Shown here piece after piece: positions 36,458 through 45,529 of a DNA stretch of 64,000 nt (position 1 is the stretch's first letter; each line of letters begins with the position of its first letter). This stretch comes from Winogradskyella helgolandensis. Lineage in GTDB: Bacteria > Bacteroidota > Bacteroidia > Flavobacteriales > Flavobacteriaceae. Below the pieces are notes generated by a model. It saw only the letters and a list, made by a program, of their open reading frames with translations, had not been told where the DNA came from and did no database searches. The position numbers and the translations under genes are program-made. Location of the stretch: positions 806,001 to 870,000 of the forward strand of contig NZ_JABFHO010000001.1 of the NCBI RefSeq assembly GCF_013404085.1. Direction: 5' to 3'.

Positions 36458-37501
36458 CTAATCTGTTATCATAGTCTTAGGGACACGCTTATTCATAATA
36501 GAAAACCAAAGTGGAGGCAACATGGCTAAGACCATTGATGTTGGATAACCATAAGGCATTTGTGGACTTTCCTCATGGCAATCTAATATTTGATATTTTT
36601 TAGATGTTTTATAATGATGATCACTATGTCTGGTTAATTCATACAATACAATTCTACCTATAACATGATTAGAATTCCATGAATGGATCTCCTTAACACG
36701 TTCGTAACGTCCGGATTTAGTTTTTAATCGCAACAGACCGTAATGTTCAATATAATTAACAGTTTCAAGGAGAATAAAACCAACAATTCCAGCAAAAAAA
36801 GCAAACAGTAAAGCTGAAGTCCCAAATATGAATAAAACTGCAATTAGATAGCTAATTTGAAAGAAAACGAACCAAAACATGTCATTTTTAAGCGAAAAGA
36901 AGTGTTTTTTGTTGTTTTTCAACAATTTGTTCTGAATGTTCCAAGCATTAAAATATTGCCGTAGTGTTGAAGTCAACCAAAAGGAATACACAGTTTGATT
37001 ATAACGAGCTGTTGCAGGGTCTTCTGGAGTTGCTGCATGCAAATGATGACCAAAATTGTGTTCTATATAAAAGTGCATATAAAATGAAGGTAGAAGTAGC
37101 GCTTTGCCTAAAAAGCGTTCGTTTGTGGTTTGTCTATGGCCAAGTTCGTGAGCAACATTAATACCGTTAACACCCAAAACAATACCAACAGAAACAATGA
37201 TTCCGACGAATTCATAAGTTTCTAATGCTGCGTTTGATACGGTAAATAATCCATAAATAACTAAACCATAAACAATAGGAAGATTTAAATACAACAACCA
37301 ATCAAATAGCTTTTGTTTTAACTTATTGTCGGCTTCATCAGGCTTTAAATTATCCGTATCAACAGGAAATATCAGTTCTAAAATCGGAATGCAAACAAAT
37401 CCAAAAATAGGAGTAGCCCAAATCCAATAGCCTTTAAAATACAAACTGAAGAAACAGACTAAAGGGATTGAAAATGCGGCTAGATATTTAAGGTCTTTCA
37501 T
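36458..37501 (-). CDS. alkB: Alkane 1-monooxygenase (AlkB-type membrane di-iron hydroxylase)
   Basis: This 347-residue inner-membrane enzyme hydroxylates a terminal methyl or a fatty chain using O2 and electrons from rubredoxin. It has at least five membrane helices and the eight-histidine di-iron motifs: HELGHR (about 118), HNFGHH (about 149) and RHSDHH (about 290). NYIEHYGL, the alkane-hydroxylase signature around about 245, is also present. No rubredoxin or reductase gene is adjacent, so electrons must come from elsewhere. The real substrate may be an alkane or a membrane lipid. Confidence 0.92.
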   Translation of the reverse strand: MKDLKYLAAFSIPLVCFFSLYFKGYWIWATPIFGFVCIPILELIFPVDTDNLKPDEADNKLKQKLFDWLLYLNLPIVYGLVIYGLFTVSNAALETYEFVGIIVSVGIVLGVNGINVAHELGHRQTTNERFLGKALLLPSFYMHFYIEHNFGHHLHAATPEDPATARYNQTVYSFWLTSTLRQYFNAWNIQNKLLKNNKKHFFSLKNDMFWFVFFQISYLIAVLFIFGTSALLFAFFAGIVGFILLETVNYIEHYGLLRLKTKSGRYERVKEIHSWNSNHVIGRIVLYELTRHSDHHYKTSKKYQILDCHEESPQMPYGYPTSMVLAMLPPLWFSIMNKRVPKTMITD

Positions 37502-37715
37502 ATGTAGTTTGTCATTCTTTTAGAGGTAGAAATCCACGTTTAAGTTAAGAATGCCTCAATTTGAATCTAATTTAACACCAAAAACATCTAAATTAACAGA
37601 ATCTTACCATTTTTCCCGAAATTGCAATTAAAATAAAATCGTAGTTTAGTCAGTTAAAGGTAATATGGCATTTTAAACCAAAGGCTAATAGCTAAAATCC
37701 AATAGCCAAAATCTA

Positions 37716-40700
37716 ATGAGCAACTTTAATACTATAAAACAAAAACTAGAGCAATTCATTAAAAGGTATTACACCAATGAATTACTAAAAGGCGCTATCT
37801 TATTTTTCTCCATTGGTTTGTTATATCTCATTGTTACCTTATTTGTAGAATATGTATTGTGGTTGAATCCCACAGCAAGAACAATCTTATTCTGGACATT
37901 CATTGGAGTAGAATTAGCTTTATTCGTAAAATTCATCGCCATTCCATTATCACATTTATTCAAACTTAGAAAAGGTATCAATTTTGAAACAGCTTCTAAA
38001 TTAATAGGAAATCATTTCCCAGAAGTCAGCGATAAACTATTAAACGTACTTCAATTAAACAAAAGTCCACAACAATCCGATTTATTATTAGCAAGCATAG
38101 AACAAAAGTCTCAAGAATTACAACCGATTCCGTTTAAGTCTGCGGTTAATTTTAAATCAAATACCAAATATTTAAAATATGCCGCCATTCCTATTGTCAT
38201 TTTATTATTGTCCTTCGCCACAGGAAAAATAAATTGGTTTAGCGATAGTTACGAACGCGTGGTAAATTACCAAACGGCTTATGAACCACCAGCTCCTTTT
38301 CAATTTTTTGTGTTGAATGAATCGCTTCAAGCTATAGAAAATAAAGATTTTAAGTTAAAAGTATCAACCGCTGGAAATGTGATTCCAGAGAATGCACAAA
38401 TCAAATTTAATGGGCAGTCGTACTTTTTACAACAAATAGCACCTGGCGAATTTCAATATACATTCAGCCTGCCAAAAGAAGCTGTAGAATTTACATTATC
38501 TGCAAATGATGTCACTTCAAAACCTTACAAATTAGAGGTGGTGAACACACCAAATCTCGTTAATTTTGAAATGGTTTTAGATTACCCGTCGCATACTAAA
38601 AAGCAAGATGAGGTATTGAAAAGTACCGGTTCAGCGGTTATTCCTGAGGGTACAAATGTGACATGGAAAGCCAAGACAAAGTCCACTACGGGAGTACAAA
38701 TTTATGCCGAAGACACCTTGAGTTTCAAACCAATTGACAAAGGCAATTTTGAAGCTTCAAAACGTCTTTTTAGAAACTATAATTACAGTATCACCACGAG
38801 TAATTATGATTTAAAAGACTACGAGAATTTAGCCTATAATATTAATGTTGTAAAAGATACTTATCCTGAATTATCAATTAAGGTTCAAAAGGATTCCATA
38901 GATCAACAAAGCCTTTATTTTTATGGTCAGGCTACTGATGATTATGGTTTAACCAAGTTACAATTGGTGTATTATCCAGCTGATGATGAATCCAAAAAAG
39001 TTGTTGAGTCGATTACCATTTCAAAATCAAATTTTAGTGAATTTGTAAGTGCGTTTCCTAATCAATTCAACTTAGAAGATGGTGTAAGTTACCAACTCTA
39101 TTTTGAAGTGTTTGATAACGATGCACTTCATAATTACAAGCGCACTAAAAGTTCCACGTTTAGTTACCGAAAATTGACTAAAGAAGAAGAAGAGCAGAAG
39201 CAACTTAATGAGCAAAATGAAACGATAAAAGATATTAGTAAAACGTTTGATAAACTTCAGGAACAAGATAAAAAGCTTGAAGAAATATCTAAAACACAAA
39301 AAGAAAAAGAAAGCCTGAATTTTAATGACAAAAAGAAATTTGAAGAGTTTTTAAAACGTCAGAAAAATCAGGAACAGTTGATGAAAAATTTCAACAAAAA
39401 ACTACAGGATAATTTAGAAGAATTTCAAAAAGAAGAAGAGAAGGACGATCAGTTTAAAGAAGATTTAAAAGAACGTTTAAAGGAAAATGAAGAGCAACTT
39501 AAAAAGGACGAAAAGCTGCTTGAGGAACTTGAAAAGCTACAGGATAAAATTAATAAAGAAGAGTTTACAGAAAAACTTGAAGAATTAGCCAAGCAAAATA
39601 AGAATAAGCAACGCAGCATGAAACAGCTTTTAGAGTTAACAAAGCGTTTTTATGTGATGAAGAAAGCCGAAAAGGTGGCGAGGGACTTAGAAAAATTAGC
39701 TGAAGAACAAGAGCAATTATCAGAAAAGGATATAGAGAATACTAAAGACGCTCAAGAAAAATTAAACGATGAATTTGATAAGCTACAAAAAGAAATAGAG
39801 GAATTAATGAGAGAAGATAAACAGCTTCAAAAACCAATGGATATTCCAAGGGATGAATTTTTAGAAGATGAAATAAAATTCGATCAAAAAGAAGCTAAGG
39901 ACGCTTTAGACAAGAAGGAAGAAAGCGAATCTGAAAAGAAACCACAAGAAGCACAAGAGCAGCAAGAAAAAGCTAAAGAAAAGCAAAAGAAAGCAGCTAA
40001 GAAGATGAAGCAGATCAGTGACATGATGAAAAAAGCTGCTAGTGGAGGTGGTGGAGGTGGTGAGCAAATGTCTGAGGATATCGATACGTTACGTCAAATT
40101 TTAAAAAACCTATTACTTTATTCTTTTGATCAAGAAGCTCTTATGGGAACTTTTGAGAGTATTGGAATTGATAATAATAAATATGGAAAGTACATTATAG
40201 AGCAAAGTAATCTTAGAGCTCATTTTGAGCATATTGATGATAGTTTATTTGCTTTGTCGTTAAGACAACCTAAGATTTCTGAACAAGTAAATTCACAAAT
40301 TACCGATGTGTATTTTAATATAGACAAAGCTTTAGACAATTTAACAGAGAATAGACTTTATCAAGGTGTTGGTGCACAACAATATGCTGTAACAGCGACC
40401 AACGAATTGGCGAATTTTTTAAGTGATGTTTTAGATAATATGGAAATGCAAATGAATCCGTCTATGGGTGAAGGAAGTGGTGGCGGAGAACAGTTACCAG
40501 ATATTATTATGAGCCAAGAGGAGCTTAATAAGAAAATGGAAGAAGGTGTTAAGAAAGGTGAAGAAGGAAAAGAAGGTGAAGAAGGAAAGGAAGGTGAGGG
40601 TGAAAAACCAGGTGAAGAAGGTAAGGAAGGCAAAGAAGGTGAAGGCGATAAGCCGGGAGATAAAGGAAAATCTGGTAAAGAAGGAGAAAGTGGTGAAAGT

Positions 40701-41324
40701 GGTGAGAGCGGAAAAGGCGGACAGAAAGAAGGTAAACAAGGTGAAGGTGGTCAATCTGGTGAAAACGGATCTCAAAATGGCGAAGGACAACAAGGTGGAA
40801 AGCAAGGAGAAAATGGCAAAGATGGTAAGGGAAACAAAGATGGAAAAAATGGTGGTGATAGAAATGGTGAAGGTGAAAATAATGACGGCTATGGTGAAGG
40901 TGGAAGTGAGGAACAAAACGGTGAGCTATTTAAAATTTACCAGCAACAACAACAATTACGACAAGCCTTAGAAGATCGATTAGTTAAAGATGGTAGAATA
41001 GAATCCGCAGGTCAATTGATTAGACAAATGGAAGAGATTGAATTGGATTTATTGAATACTGGTTTTACGAATCAGACCCTTCAAAAAATGATGGATCTTC
41101 AACATAATTTGTTAAAATTAGAGAATGCTACCTTCATGCAAGGGCAAGATTCAAAACGGAAATCTGAAACGAATAAAGAAGAATTTAATCAAACTAATCC
41201 TAGTCAAATTCCGACGGCGAAACAATATTTCAATACAACTGAAATTTTAAATCGTCAAGCACTACCTTTGCAGAATCAGTATAAGAGGAAAATTCAAGAG
41301 TATTTTAAGAAAACCAATGATTAG
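37716..41324 (+). CDS. Large DUF4175-family membrane/coiled-coil protein
   Basis: This 1202-residue protein has two N-terminal membrane helices (about 24-47 and 55-80) and a third near 155-173. A beta-rich extracytoplasmic region (about 185-490) is followed by a long highly charged coiled coil (about 490-790; EEEEQKQLNEQNE) and a Gly-rich break. Then comes a Gly/Glu/Lys/Gln low-complexity tract (about 938-1067) built of GEEGKEG-like units, and a helical end. This matches the flavobacterial DUF4175 proteins often found before ybeY and mnmG. Function unknown. The last 8 bp overlap the start of ybeY, implying coupled translation. Confidence 0.85.
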   Translation: MSNFNTIKQKLEQFIKRYYTNELLKGAILFFSIGLLYLIVTLFVEYVLWLNPTARTILFWTFIGVELALFVKFIAIPLSHLFKLRKGINFETASKLIGNHFPEVSDKLLNVLQLNKSPQQSDLLLASIEQKSQELQPIPFKSAVNFKSNTKYLKYAAIPIVILLLSFATGKINWFSDSYERVVNYQTAYEPPAPFQFFVLNESLQAIENKDFKLKVSTAGNVIPENAQIKFNGQSYFLQQIAPGEFQYTFSLPKEAVEFTLSANDVTSKPYKLEVVNTPNLVNFEMVLDYPSHTKKQDEVLKSTGSAVIPEGTNVTWKAKTKSTTGVQIYAEDTLSFKPIDKGNFEASKRLFRNYNYSITTSNYDLKDYENLAYNINVVKDTYPELSIKVQKDSIDQQSLYFYGQATDDYGLTKLQLVYYPADDESKKVVESITISKSNFSEFVSAFPNQFNLEDGVSYQLYFEVFDNDALHNYKRTKSSTFSYRKLTKEEEEQKQLNEQNETIKDISKTFDKLQEQDKKLEEISKTQKEKESLNFNDKKKFEEFLKRQKNQEQLMKNFNKKLQDNLEEFQKEEEKDDQFKEDLKERLKENEEQLKKDEKLLEELEKLQDKINKEEFTEKLEELAKQNKNKQRSMKQLLELTKRFYVMKKAEKVARDLEKLAEEQEQLSEKDIENTKDAQEKLNDEFDKLQKEIEELMREDKQLQKPMDIPRDEFLEDEIKFDQKEAKDALDKKEESESEKKPQEAQEQQEKAKEKQKKAAKKMKQISDMMKKAASGGGGGGEQMSEDIDTLRQILKNLLLYSFDQEALMGTFESIGIDNNKYGKYIIEQSNLRAHFEHIDDSLFALSLRQPKISEQVNSQITDVYFNIDKALDNLTENRLYQGVGAQQYAVTATNELANFLSDVLDNMEMQMNPSMGEGSGGGEQLPDIIMSQEELNKKMEEGVKKGEEGKEGEEGKEGEGEKPGEEGKEGKEGEGDKPGDKGKSGKEGESGESGESGKGGQKEGKQGEGGQSGENGSQNGEGQQGGKQGENGKDGKGNKDGKNGGDRNGEGENNDGYGEGGSEEQNGELFKIYQQQQQLRQALEDRLVKDGRIESAGQLIRQMEEIELDLLNTGFTNQTLQKMMDLQHNLLKLENATFMQGQDSKRKSETNKEEFNQTNPSQIPTAKQYFNTTEILNRQALPLQNQYKRKIQEYFKKTND
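40525..40918 (+). repeat. Low-complexity Gly/Glu/Lys-rich coding repeats
   Basis: Degenerate units of the GGTGAAGAAGGA/AAAGAA type tile this stretch of the DUF4175 gene. The tract gives long open frames on the other strand and in another frame; those are artefacts of the biased composition. Confidence 0.8.
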
Positions 41325-41727
41325 TTTTAACTACGAAACCGACTTTATTTTAGATCGAGAAGCAGAATTCACGCAGTGGATTTCATCTACCATTTTAGAA
41401 GAAAAATGTAAAATAGGAGATATCGACTATATCTTTTGTTCTGATGATTATTTACATAAATTGAATGTAGATTTTTTAAATCATGATACTTTAACAGATA
41501 TAATCAGCTTTGATTATTCAGTAGGAAAAGAACTACATGGTGAGATTTATATATCTGTTGATCGTGTTAGAGAAAATGCATCGGAATTTAATACGGCTTT
41601 TAATGAGGAAATGGCACGCGTGATTATTCATGGTGTTTTGCATTACTGCGGTTATAAAGACAAAACTGATGCAGCGGAAAAAGAGATGCGTTCTAAAGAA
41701 GATTACTACTTAGCGAAACGCAATTAA
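41317..41727 (+). CDS. ybeY: Endoribonuclease YbeY (rRNA maturation factor)
   Basis: This 136-residue zinc metalloprotein processes 16S rRNA ends and takes part in ribosome quality control. The metal site HGVLHYCGYKD (about 109-119) keeps the first two histidines; Bacteroidota members have YKD where others have the third histidine in GxDH. DTLTDIISFDY matches the upstream family signature. It overlaps the DUF4175 gene by 8 bp and precedes mnmG by 84 bp, the conserved order in flavobacteria. Confidence 0.95.
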   Translation: MISFNYETDFILDREAEFTQWISSTILEEKCKIGDIDYIFCSDDYLHKLNVDFLNHDTLTDIISFDYSVGKELHGEIYISVDRVRENASEFNTAFNEEMARVIIHGVLHYCGYKDKTDAAEKEMRSKEDYYLAKRN

Positions 41728-41744
41728 TACATACCAATTCAGTG

Positions 41745-41752
41745 TATATTTG
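41745..41752 (+). promoter_or_regulatory. -7 element TATATTTG of mnmG
   Basis: TATATTTG matches TAnnTTTG and lies 59 bases before the mnmG start codon. The parS-like palindrome at 41780-41795 falls between the two, in the leader. Confidence 0.5.
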
Positions 41753-41779
41753 CAGACTCAAAATTTTTTAAAATTTAAT

Positions 41780-41795
41780 TGTTCCACGTGGAACA
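41780..41795. promoter_or_regulatory. parS-like ParB-binding site upstream of mnmG
   Basis: TGTTCCACGTGGAACA is a perfect 16-bp palindrome. It matches the bacterial parS consensus TGTTTCACGTGAAACA except for the symmetric C/G pair at the fourth position from the centre. It sits 15 bases before the mnmG ATG. ParB binding here would seed the partition complex and might affect mnmG expression. Confidence 0.8.
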
Positions 41796-41810
41796 AAAAC
41801 GAATCGATAT

Positions 41811-43682
41811 ATGTTTAATGAAGTTTATGATGTTGTTGTAGTCGGTGCAGGTCACGCAGGAAGTGAAGCTGCAGCAGCTGCTGCAAATATGGGAAGTAAG
41901 ACATTATTAATTACAATGAACCTTCAAAACATTGCTCAAATGTCTTGTAATCCTGCTATGGGTGGTATTGCAAAAGGCCAAATTGTAAGAGAGATAGATG
42001 CGCTTGGAGGTTATAGTGGAATTGTTTCGGATACCTCTGCGATTCAATTTAAGATGCTAAACAAATCCAAAGGACCTGCAATGTGGAGTCCTAGAGTGCA
42101 ATCCGATAGAATGCGTTTTGCGGAGGATTGGAGAATGCTTTTGGAAGGCACAGAAAATCTTGATTTTTATCAAGAGATGGTTTCTGGACTTATAGTCGAA
42201 AATCATAAAGTAGTTGGTGTTAAAACATCGCTTGGTGTTGAAGTTCGAGCAAAGTCAGTTGTCCTTACAAATGGAACGTTTTTAAATGGTTTAATTCATA
42301 TTGGTGATAAGAATTTTGGTGGTGGTAGAGCAGGTGAAAGAGCGGCTACTGGAATCACAGAACAACTTGTAAATTTAGGTTTTGAATCGGGTAGAATGAA
42401 AACCGGAACTCCTCCTAGAGTGGATGGTCGGTCTTTAGATTTTTCAAAAATGGTAGAGCAACCTGGTGATGAAGATCCACAAAAATTCTCGTATTTAGAT
42501 ATTACAAAACCGTTAACTAAACAGCGCTCTTGTCATATGTCGTATACGAGTGAATTGGTTCACGATTTGTTACGTGAAGGCTTTGATCGCTCACCAATGT
42601 TTAATGGTAGAATTAAAAGTGTAGGTCCTCGGTATTGTCCTTCAATTGAGGATAAGATTAATCGTTTTGCAGATAAAGATAGACACCAGTTATTCGTTGA
42701 GCCTGAAGGGTGGAATACTTGTGAATATTATATAAATGGATTCTCAACATCGTTGCCAGAAGATGTTCAATTTAAAGCCTTGCGTTCTGTTGTAGGTTTT
42801 GAAAACGTAAAATTCTTTAGACCGGGTTATGCGATAGAATACGATTACTTTCCGCCAACACAATTGAAGCATACGTTAGAAACTAAGCTCGTTGAAGGTT
42901 TATATTTTGCCGGACAAATTAATGGAACGACTGGTTATGAAGAGGCCGCGTCTCAAGGTTTAATGTCTGGTATTAATGCGAGTTTAAAAGTGCAAGAAAA
43001 AGATGCTTTTACATTACAGCGAGATGAAGCTTATATCGGGGTTTTAATAGATGATTTAATTACAAAAGGAACGGAAGAGCCTTACAGGATGTTTACTTCT
43101 AGAGCGGAATATAGGACCTTATTAAGACAAGATAATGCTGATTTTAGATTAACGCCTAAAGGTTATAAATTGGGATTAGCTTCTGAAAAACGTTTAAAAC
43201 GTATGGAGGAAAAGGAATCTAAATCGGATGCTTTTGTGCAATTTTTTAGAGATACAAGCGTCACACCGGAAGAGGCAAATCCGGTTTTGGAATCTAAGAA
43301 CTCAGCACCAGTTAAACAGCAAGATAAAATGTTTAAATTATATGCTAGGCCAAATATTACGATTGACGATGTTAGACAATTTCAATCTGTAGATGATTAT
43401 ATTCAGTCTAATAATTTGGATACAGAGATTATTGAGCAAACAGAAATTCAGGTGAAATATGCGGGTTATATTGAGAAGGAAAAGAACAATGCTGACAAAC
43501 TAAATAGATTAGAGAATTTAAAAATTCCAGCTGGTTTTGATTATTCAAAATTGAAATCTATGAGTATTGAGGCGCGTCAAAAGTTGACTAAAATTCAACC
43601 TGTAACCATCTCTCAGGCTTCGCGAATTAGTGGGGTAAACCCAAATGATATTTCTGTATTGTTGGTTTATTTGGGCAGGTAA
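41811..43682 (+). CDS. mnmG: tRNA uridine-5-carboxymethylaminomethyl modification enzyme MnmG
   Basis: This 623-residue FAD protein, with MnmE, makes the cmnm5U34 modification of tRNA wobble uridines. The FAD-binding VVVVGAGHAGSEAA is at residues 8-21. The family signatures GPRYCPSIEDKI (about 276) and INGTTGYEEAASQGL (about 370) are both present, as is the C-terminal MnmE-binding domain (ISQASRISGVNPNDI). Length is standard. It is flanked by two parS-like sites; in many bacteria this gene neighbours parAB and oriC. Confidence 0.97.
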   Translation: MFNEVYDVVVVGAGHAGSEAAAAAANMGSKTLLITMNLQNIAQMSCNPAMGGIAKGQIVREIDALGGYSGIVSDTSAIQFKMLNKSKGPAMWSPRVQSDRMRFAEDWRMLLEGTENLDFYQEMVSGLIVENHKVVGVKTSLGVEVRAKSVVLTNGTFLNGLIHIGDKNFGGGRAGERAATGITEQLVNLGFESGRMKTGTPPRVDGRSLDFSKMVEQPGDEDPQKFSYLDITKPLTKQRSCHMSYTSELVHDLLREGFDRSPMFNGRIKSVGPRYCPSIEDKINRFADKDRHQLFVEPEGWNTCEYYINGFSTSLPEDVQFKALRSVVGFENVKFFRPGYAIEYDYFPPTQLKHTLETKLVEGLYFAGQINGTTGYEEAASQGLMSGINASLKVQEKDAFTLQRDEAYIGVLIDDLITKGTEEPYRMFTSRAEYRTLLRQDNADFRLTPKGYKLGLASEKRLKRMEEKESKSDAFVQFFRDTSVTPEEANPVLESKNSAPVKQQDKMFKLYARPNITIDDVRQFQSVDDYIQSNNLDTEIIEQTEIQVKYAGYIEKEKNNADKLNRLENLKIPAGFDYSKLKSMSIEARQKLTKIQPVTISQASRISGVNPNDISVLLVYLGR

Positions 43683-43688
43683 AAATAG

Positions 43689-43708
43689 ATTCTCACTTTT
43701 GTGAGAAT
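43689..43708 (+). terminator. Hairpin after mnmG
   Basis: The 8-bp stem ATTCTCAC/GTGAGAAT with a 4-base loop lies 6 bases past the mnmG stop. It has no strong T-tract, so termination is uncertain. It lies only 4 bases before the second parS site. Confidence 0.45.
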
Positions 43709-43712
43709 AAAA

Positions 43713-43728
43713 TGTTCCACGTGAAACA
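43713..43728. promoter_or_regulatory. parS-like ParB-binding site downstream of mnmG
   Basis: TGTTCCACGTGAAACA matches the parS consensus at 15 of 16 positions, with one asymmetric base. It lies 30 bases after the mnmG stop, 1.93 kb from the first site. Confidence 0.82.
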
Positions 43729-43841
43729 ATTTGTTTCTATGACGTTAAACGGTGTGATTAATTCTTAAAAACTGTTAGTGAATATCCCAACATTGATAAA
43801 GATCTATAGCTTAAAATGTATTCGAAAAAACATTAAGACGT

Positions 43842-44387
43842 TTGATTAAAACTAAAGATACATTGATATTGGTTTTTGTAATTGCTCTAATATTTGTAAT
43901 TGGATTAACTTCTTATTTTATTTATAACATTCAGAACAAGTATAGCAAACCATCTTATTCAGAAAATTATATTGAAATCAAAACACGATATCTTTATGGG
44001 TTTGTTAGTGATTCTTTGATGTTGCGTACTGAATATCGTTTGACGAAAACTGAAAATAATTCTACTATTGGGTATAATTATATAAGTGAAACCGATGTAT
44101 CAAGAAACTTTAAAATAACCTATAATTTAAAAATTGAAACTCTGATTTTTGATATAGGAGCTGAATATGAAATAAGCAAATTTAAAGTGTTATCTGATTT
44201 GGATGGAAATTGGTTTGATAGTTATATGATGATTGAACCAATAATTGATGGAGTAGGGCCTATACTATTTAATAAGGATTATGGAGCTTTAGCTTTTACA
44301 AATGCACATAGCCCTTCAGTATTCTTTATTTCAGAAAAGGATAATCTTTTATTTGTAAAGCAAATTGAAGAAAAATTATATCAGTAA
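43842..44387 (+). CDS. Membrane-anchored hypothetical protein
   Basis: This 181-residue frame begins with TTG and has one N-terminal membrane helix (about 8-28, LILVFVIALIFVIGLTSYFIY). The extracytoplasmic domain is polar and beta-rich (IEIKTRYLYGFVSDSL...). No in-frame ATG fits, so the start is uncertain, but the intact signal anchor supports a real gene. I recognise no family. Its 3' end overlaps the methyltransferase frame if the longer methyltransferase start is used. It may be a lineage-specific insertion between mnmG and the methyltransferase. Confidence 0.6.
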   Translation: MIKTKDTLILVFVIALIFVIGLTSYFIYNIQNKYSKPSYSENYIEIKTRYLYGFVSDSLMLRTEYRLTKTENNSTIGYNYISETDVSRNFKITYNLKIETLIFDIGAEYEISKFKVLSDLDGNWFDSYMMIEPIIDGVGPILFNKDYGALAFTNAHSPSVFFISEKDNLLFVKQIEEKLYQ

Positions 44388-45282
44388 TATTGCAATTCAT
44401 TTCAAAAGTAAAAGTGTATTCGTGCTAAATCAAAAACCAACATATCTAACTTTAAAAGACCATTCTGTTTCTAAAGAAGAATTCCAATTATTATATAATG
44501 AGGAGCTCGATATGTTAGAAACATTTCCGGAGCCAAAAGGTGAAAAGCTTTCAGAATATTACAAAAGTGAAGACTATATTTCGCACACAGATACCAAGCG
44601 AAATTTACTAGAATTCGCCTACCATAAAGTAAGAGAAATTTCTCTAAATCGAAAATTGAAATTAATCAATTCTTTTCAGTCAGAAACTAAAACACTTTTG
44701 GATATCGGATGTGGAACTGGTGATTTTTTAGAAACGGCTCAAAAAGACAACTGGAAAATAACAGGAATAGAACCGAACGAAAATGCACGACAAATTGCAA
44801 ATTCAAAAACAAATAATGCAGTTTTTGAAACCGAAGAATTATTAAAATTGAAGCCTCACAGTTTTGATGTTATTACCCTTTGGCATGTGTTAGAACATTT
44901 ACCAGATTTAGAAATGCACACTGTATTATTTAAAAAACTTTTAAAACCAAATGGCACTTTAGTAATTGCGGTTCCAAATTATAAAAGTTATGATGCGGAG
45001 TATTACAAAAACTTTTGGGCTGCTTATGATGTGCCAAGACACCTTTGGCATTTTTCAAAAATGTCTATTTCAGAATTATTCAAAAGAAAACAAATGACAT
45101 TGCTAAAAACCTTACCAATGAAATTTGATGCCTATTATGTGTGTTTACTTTCTGAAAAATATAAATCAGGATTCATGAATCCAATTAAGGCATTTTGGAT
45201 AGGATGGCAATCTAATCGTAAAGCAAAACGTTCAGGAGAGTACTCTTCTCATATTTATGTCTTGCGAAGTGGTAATTCTTAA
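44365..45282 (+). CDS. Class I SAM-dependent methyltransferase
   Basis: This 305-residue cytosolic enzyme has SAM motif I as LLDIGCGTGDFLE (about 113), the acidic post-I loop GIEPNENA, and DVITLWHVLEHLPDLE (about 175), the pattern of Methyltransf_23-type enzymes with an unknown polar substrate. The long frame starts at TTG 44365, inside the previous gene. A GTG at 44422 gives a shorter protein just before the conserved region and may be the true start. The later LRSGNS end is typical. Neighbouring mnmG and the OmpH-like gene give no hint of the substrate. Confidence 0.85.
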   Translation: MKKNYISNIAIHFKSKSVFVLNQKPTYLTLKDHSVSKEEFQLLYNEELDMLETFPEPKGEKLSEYYKSEDYISHTDTKRNLLEFAYHKVREISLNRKLKLINSFQSETKTLLDIGCGTGDFLETAQKDNWKITGIEPNENARQIANSKTNNAVFETEELLKLKPHSFDVITLWHVLEHLPDLEMHTVLFKKLLKPNGTLVIAVPNYKSYDAEYYKNFWAAYDVPRHLWHFSKMSISELFKRKQMTLLKTLPMKFDAYYVCLLSEKYKSGFMNPIKAFWIGWQSNRKAKRSGEYSSHIYVLRSGNS

Positions 45283-45436
45283 TATAAGCAGCGCTGTTCT
45301 TTTTTTGATATGCTTAGTGAGTCATAACAATACAAAATCCCGAAACACGCTTAAATCGCTTTATTTAGCTTCTTTTTTGATTGATTTTAAAAATTGAATA
45401 CCTAGATTTCAATAGAAAACATCAATAGTAGAAAAA

Positions 45437-45470
45437 TTGAGCAAATCACGGTGTAACTTTTATACATTTG
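45437..45470 (+). promoter_or_regulatory. Complete Bacteroidota promoter of the OmpH-like gene
   Basis: TTG at 45437-45439 is followed after 23 bases by TACATTTG at 45463-45470. This predicts transcription from about 45477 and a leader of roughly 50 nucleotides. Confidence 0.6.
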
Positions 45471-45529
45471 CAAAAATTAAATAAAAACATATTCAACAAA
45501 ATTTTCACAAATACTTAAACAATAAAAAA

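Noticed and set aside
37505..37535. Another copy of the GTCATTCT repeat upstream of alkB
   Set aside because: Only about 10 bases match and the inverted half is absent.
40361..40971. Long frames on both strands over the DUF4175 low-complexity tract
   Set aside because: They are artefacts of Gly/Glu/Lys codon bias (Lys/Val-rich or Ser/Phe/Thr-rich translations) inside a clearly coding gene.
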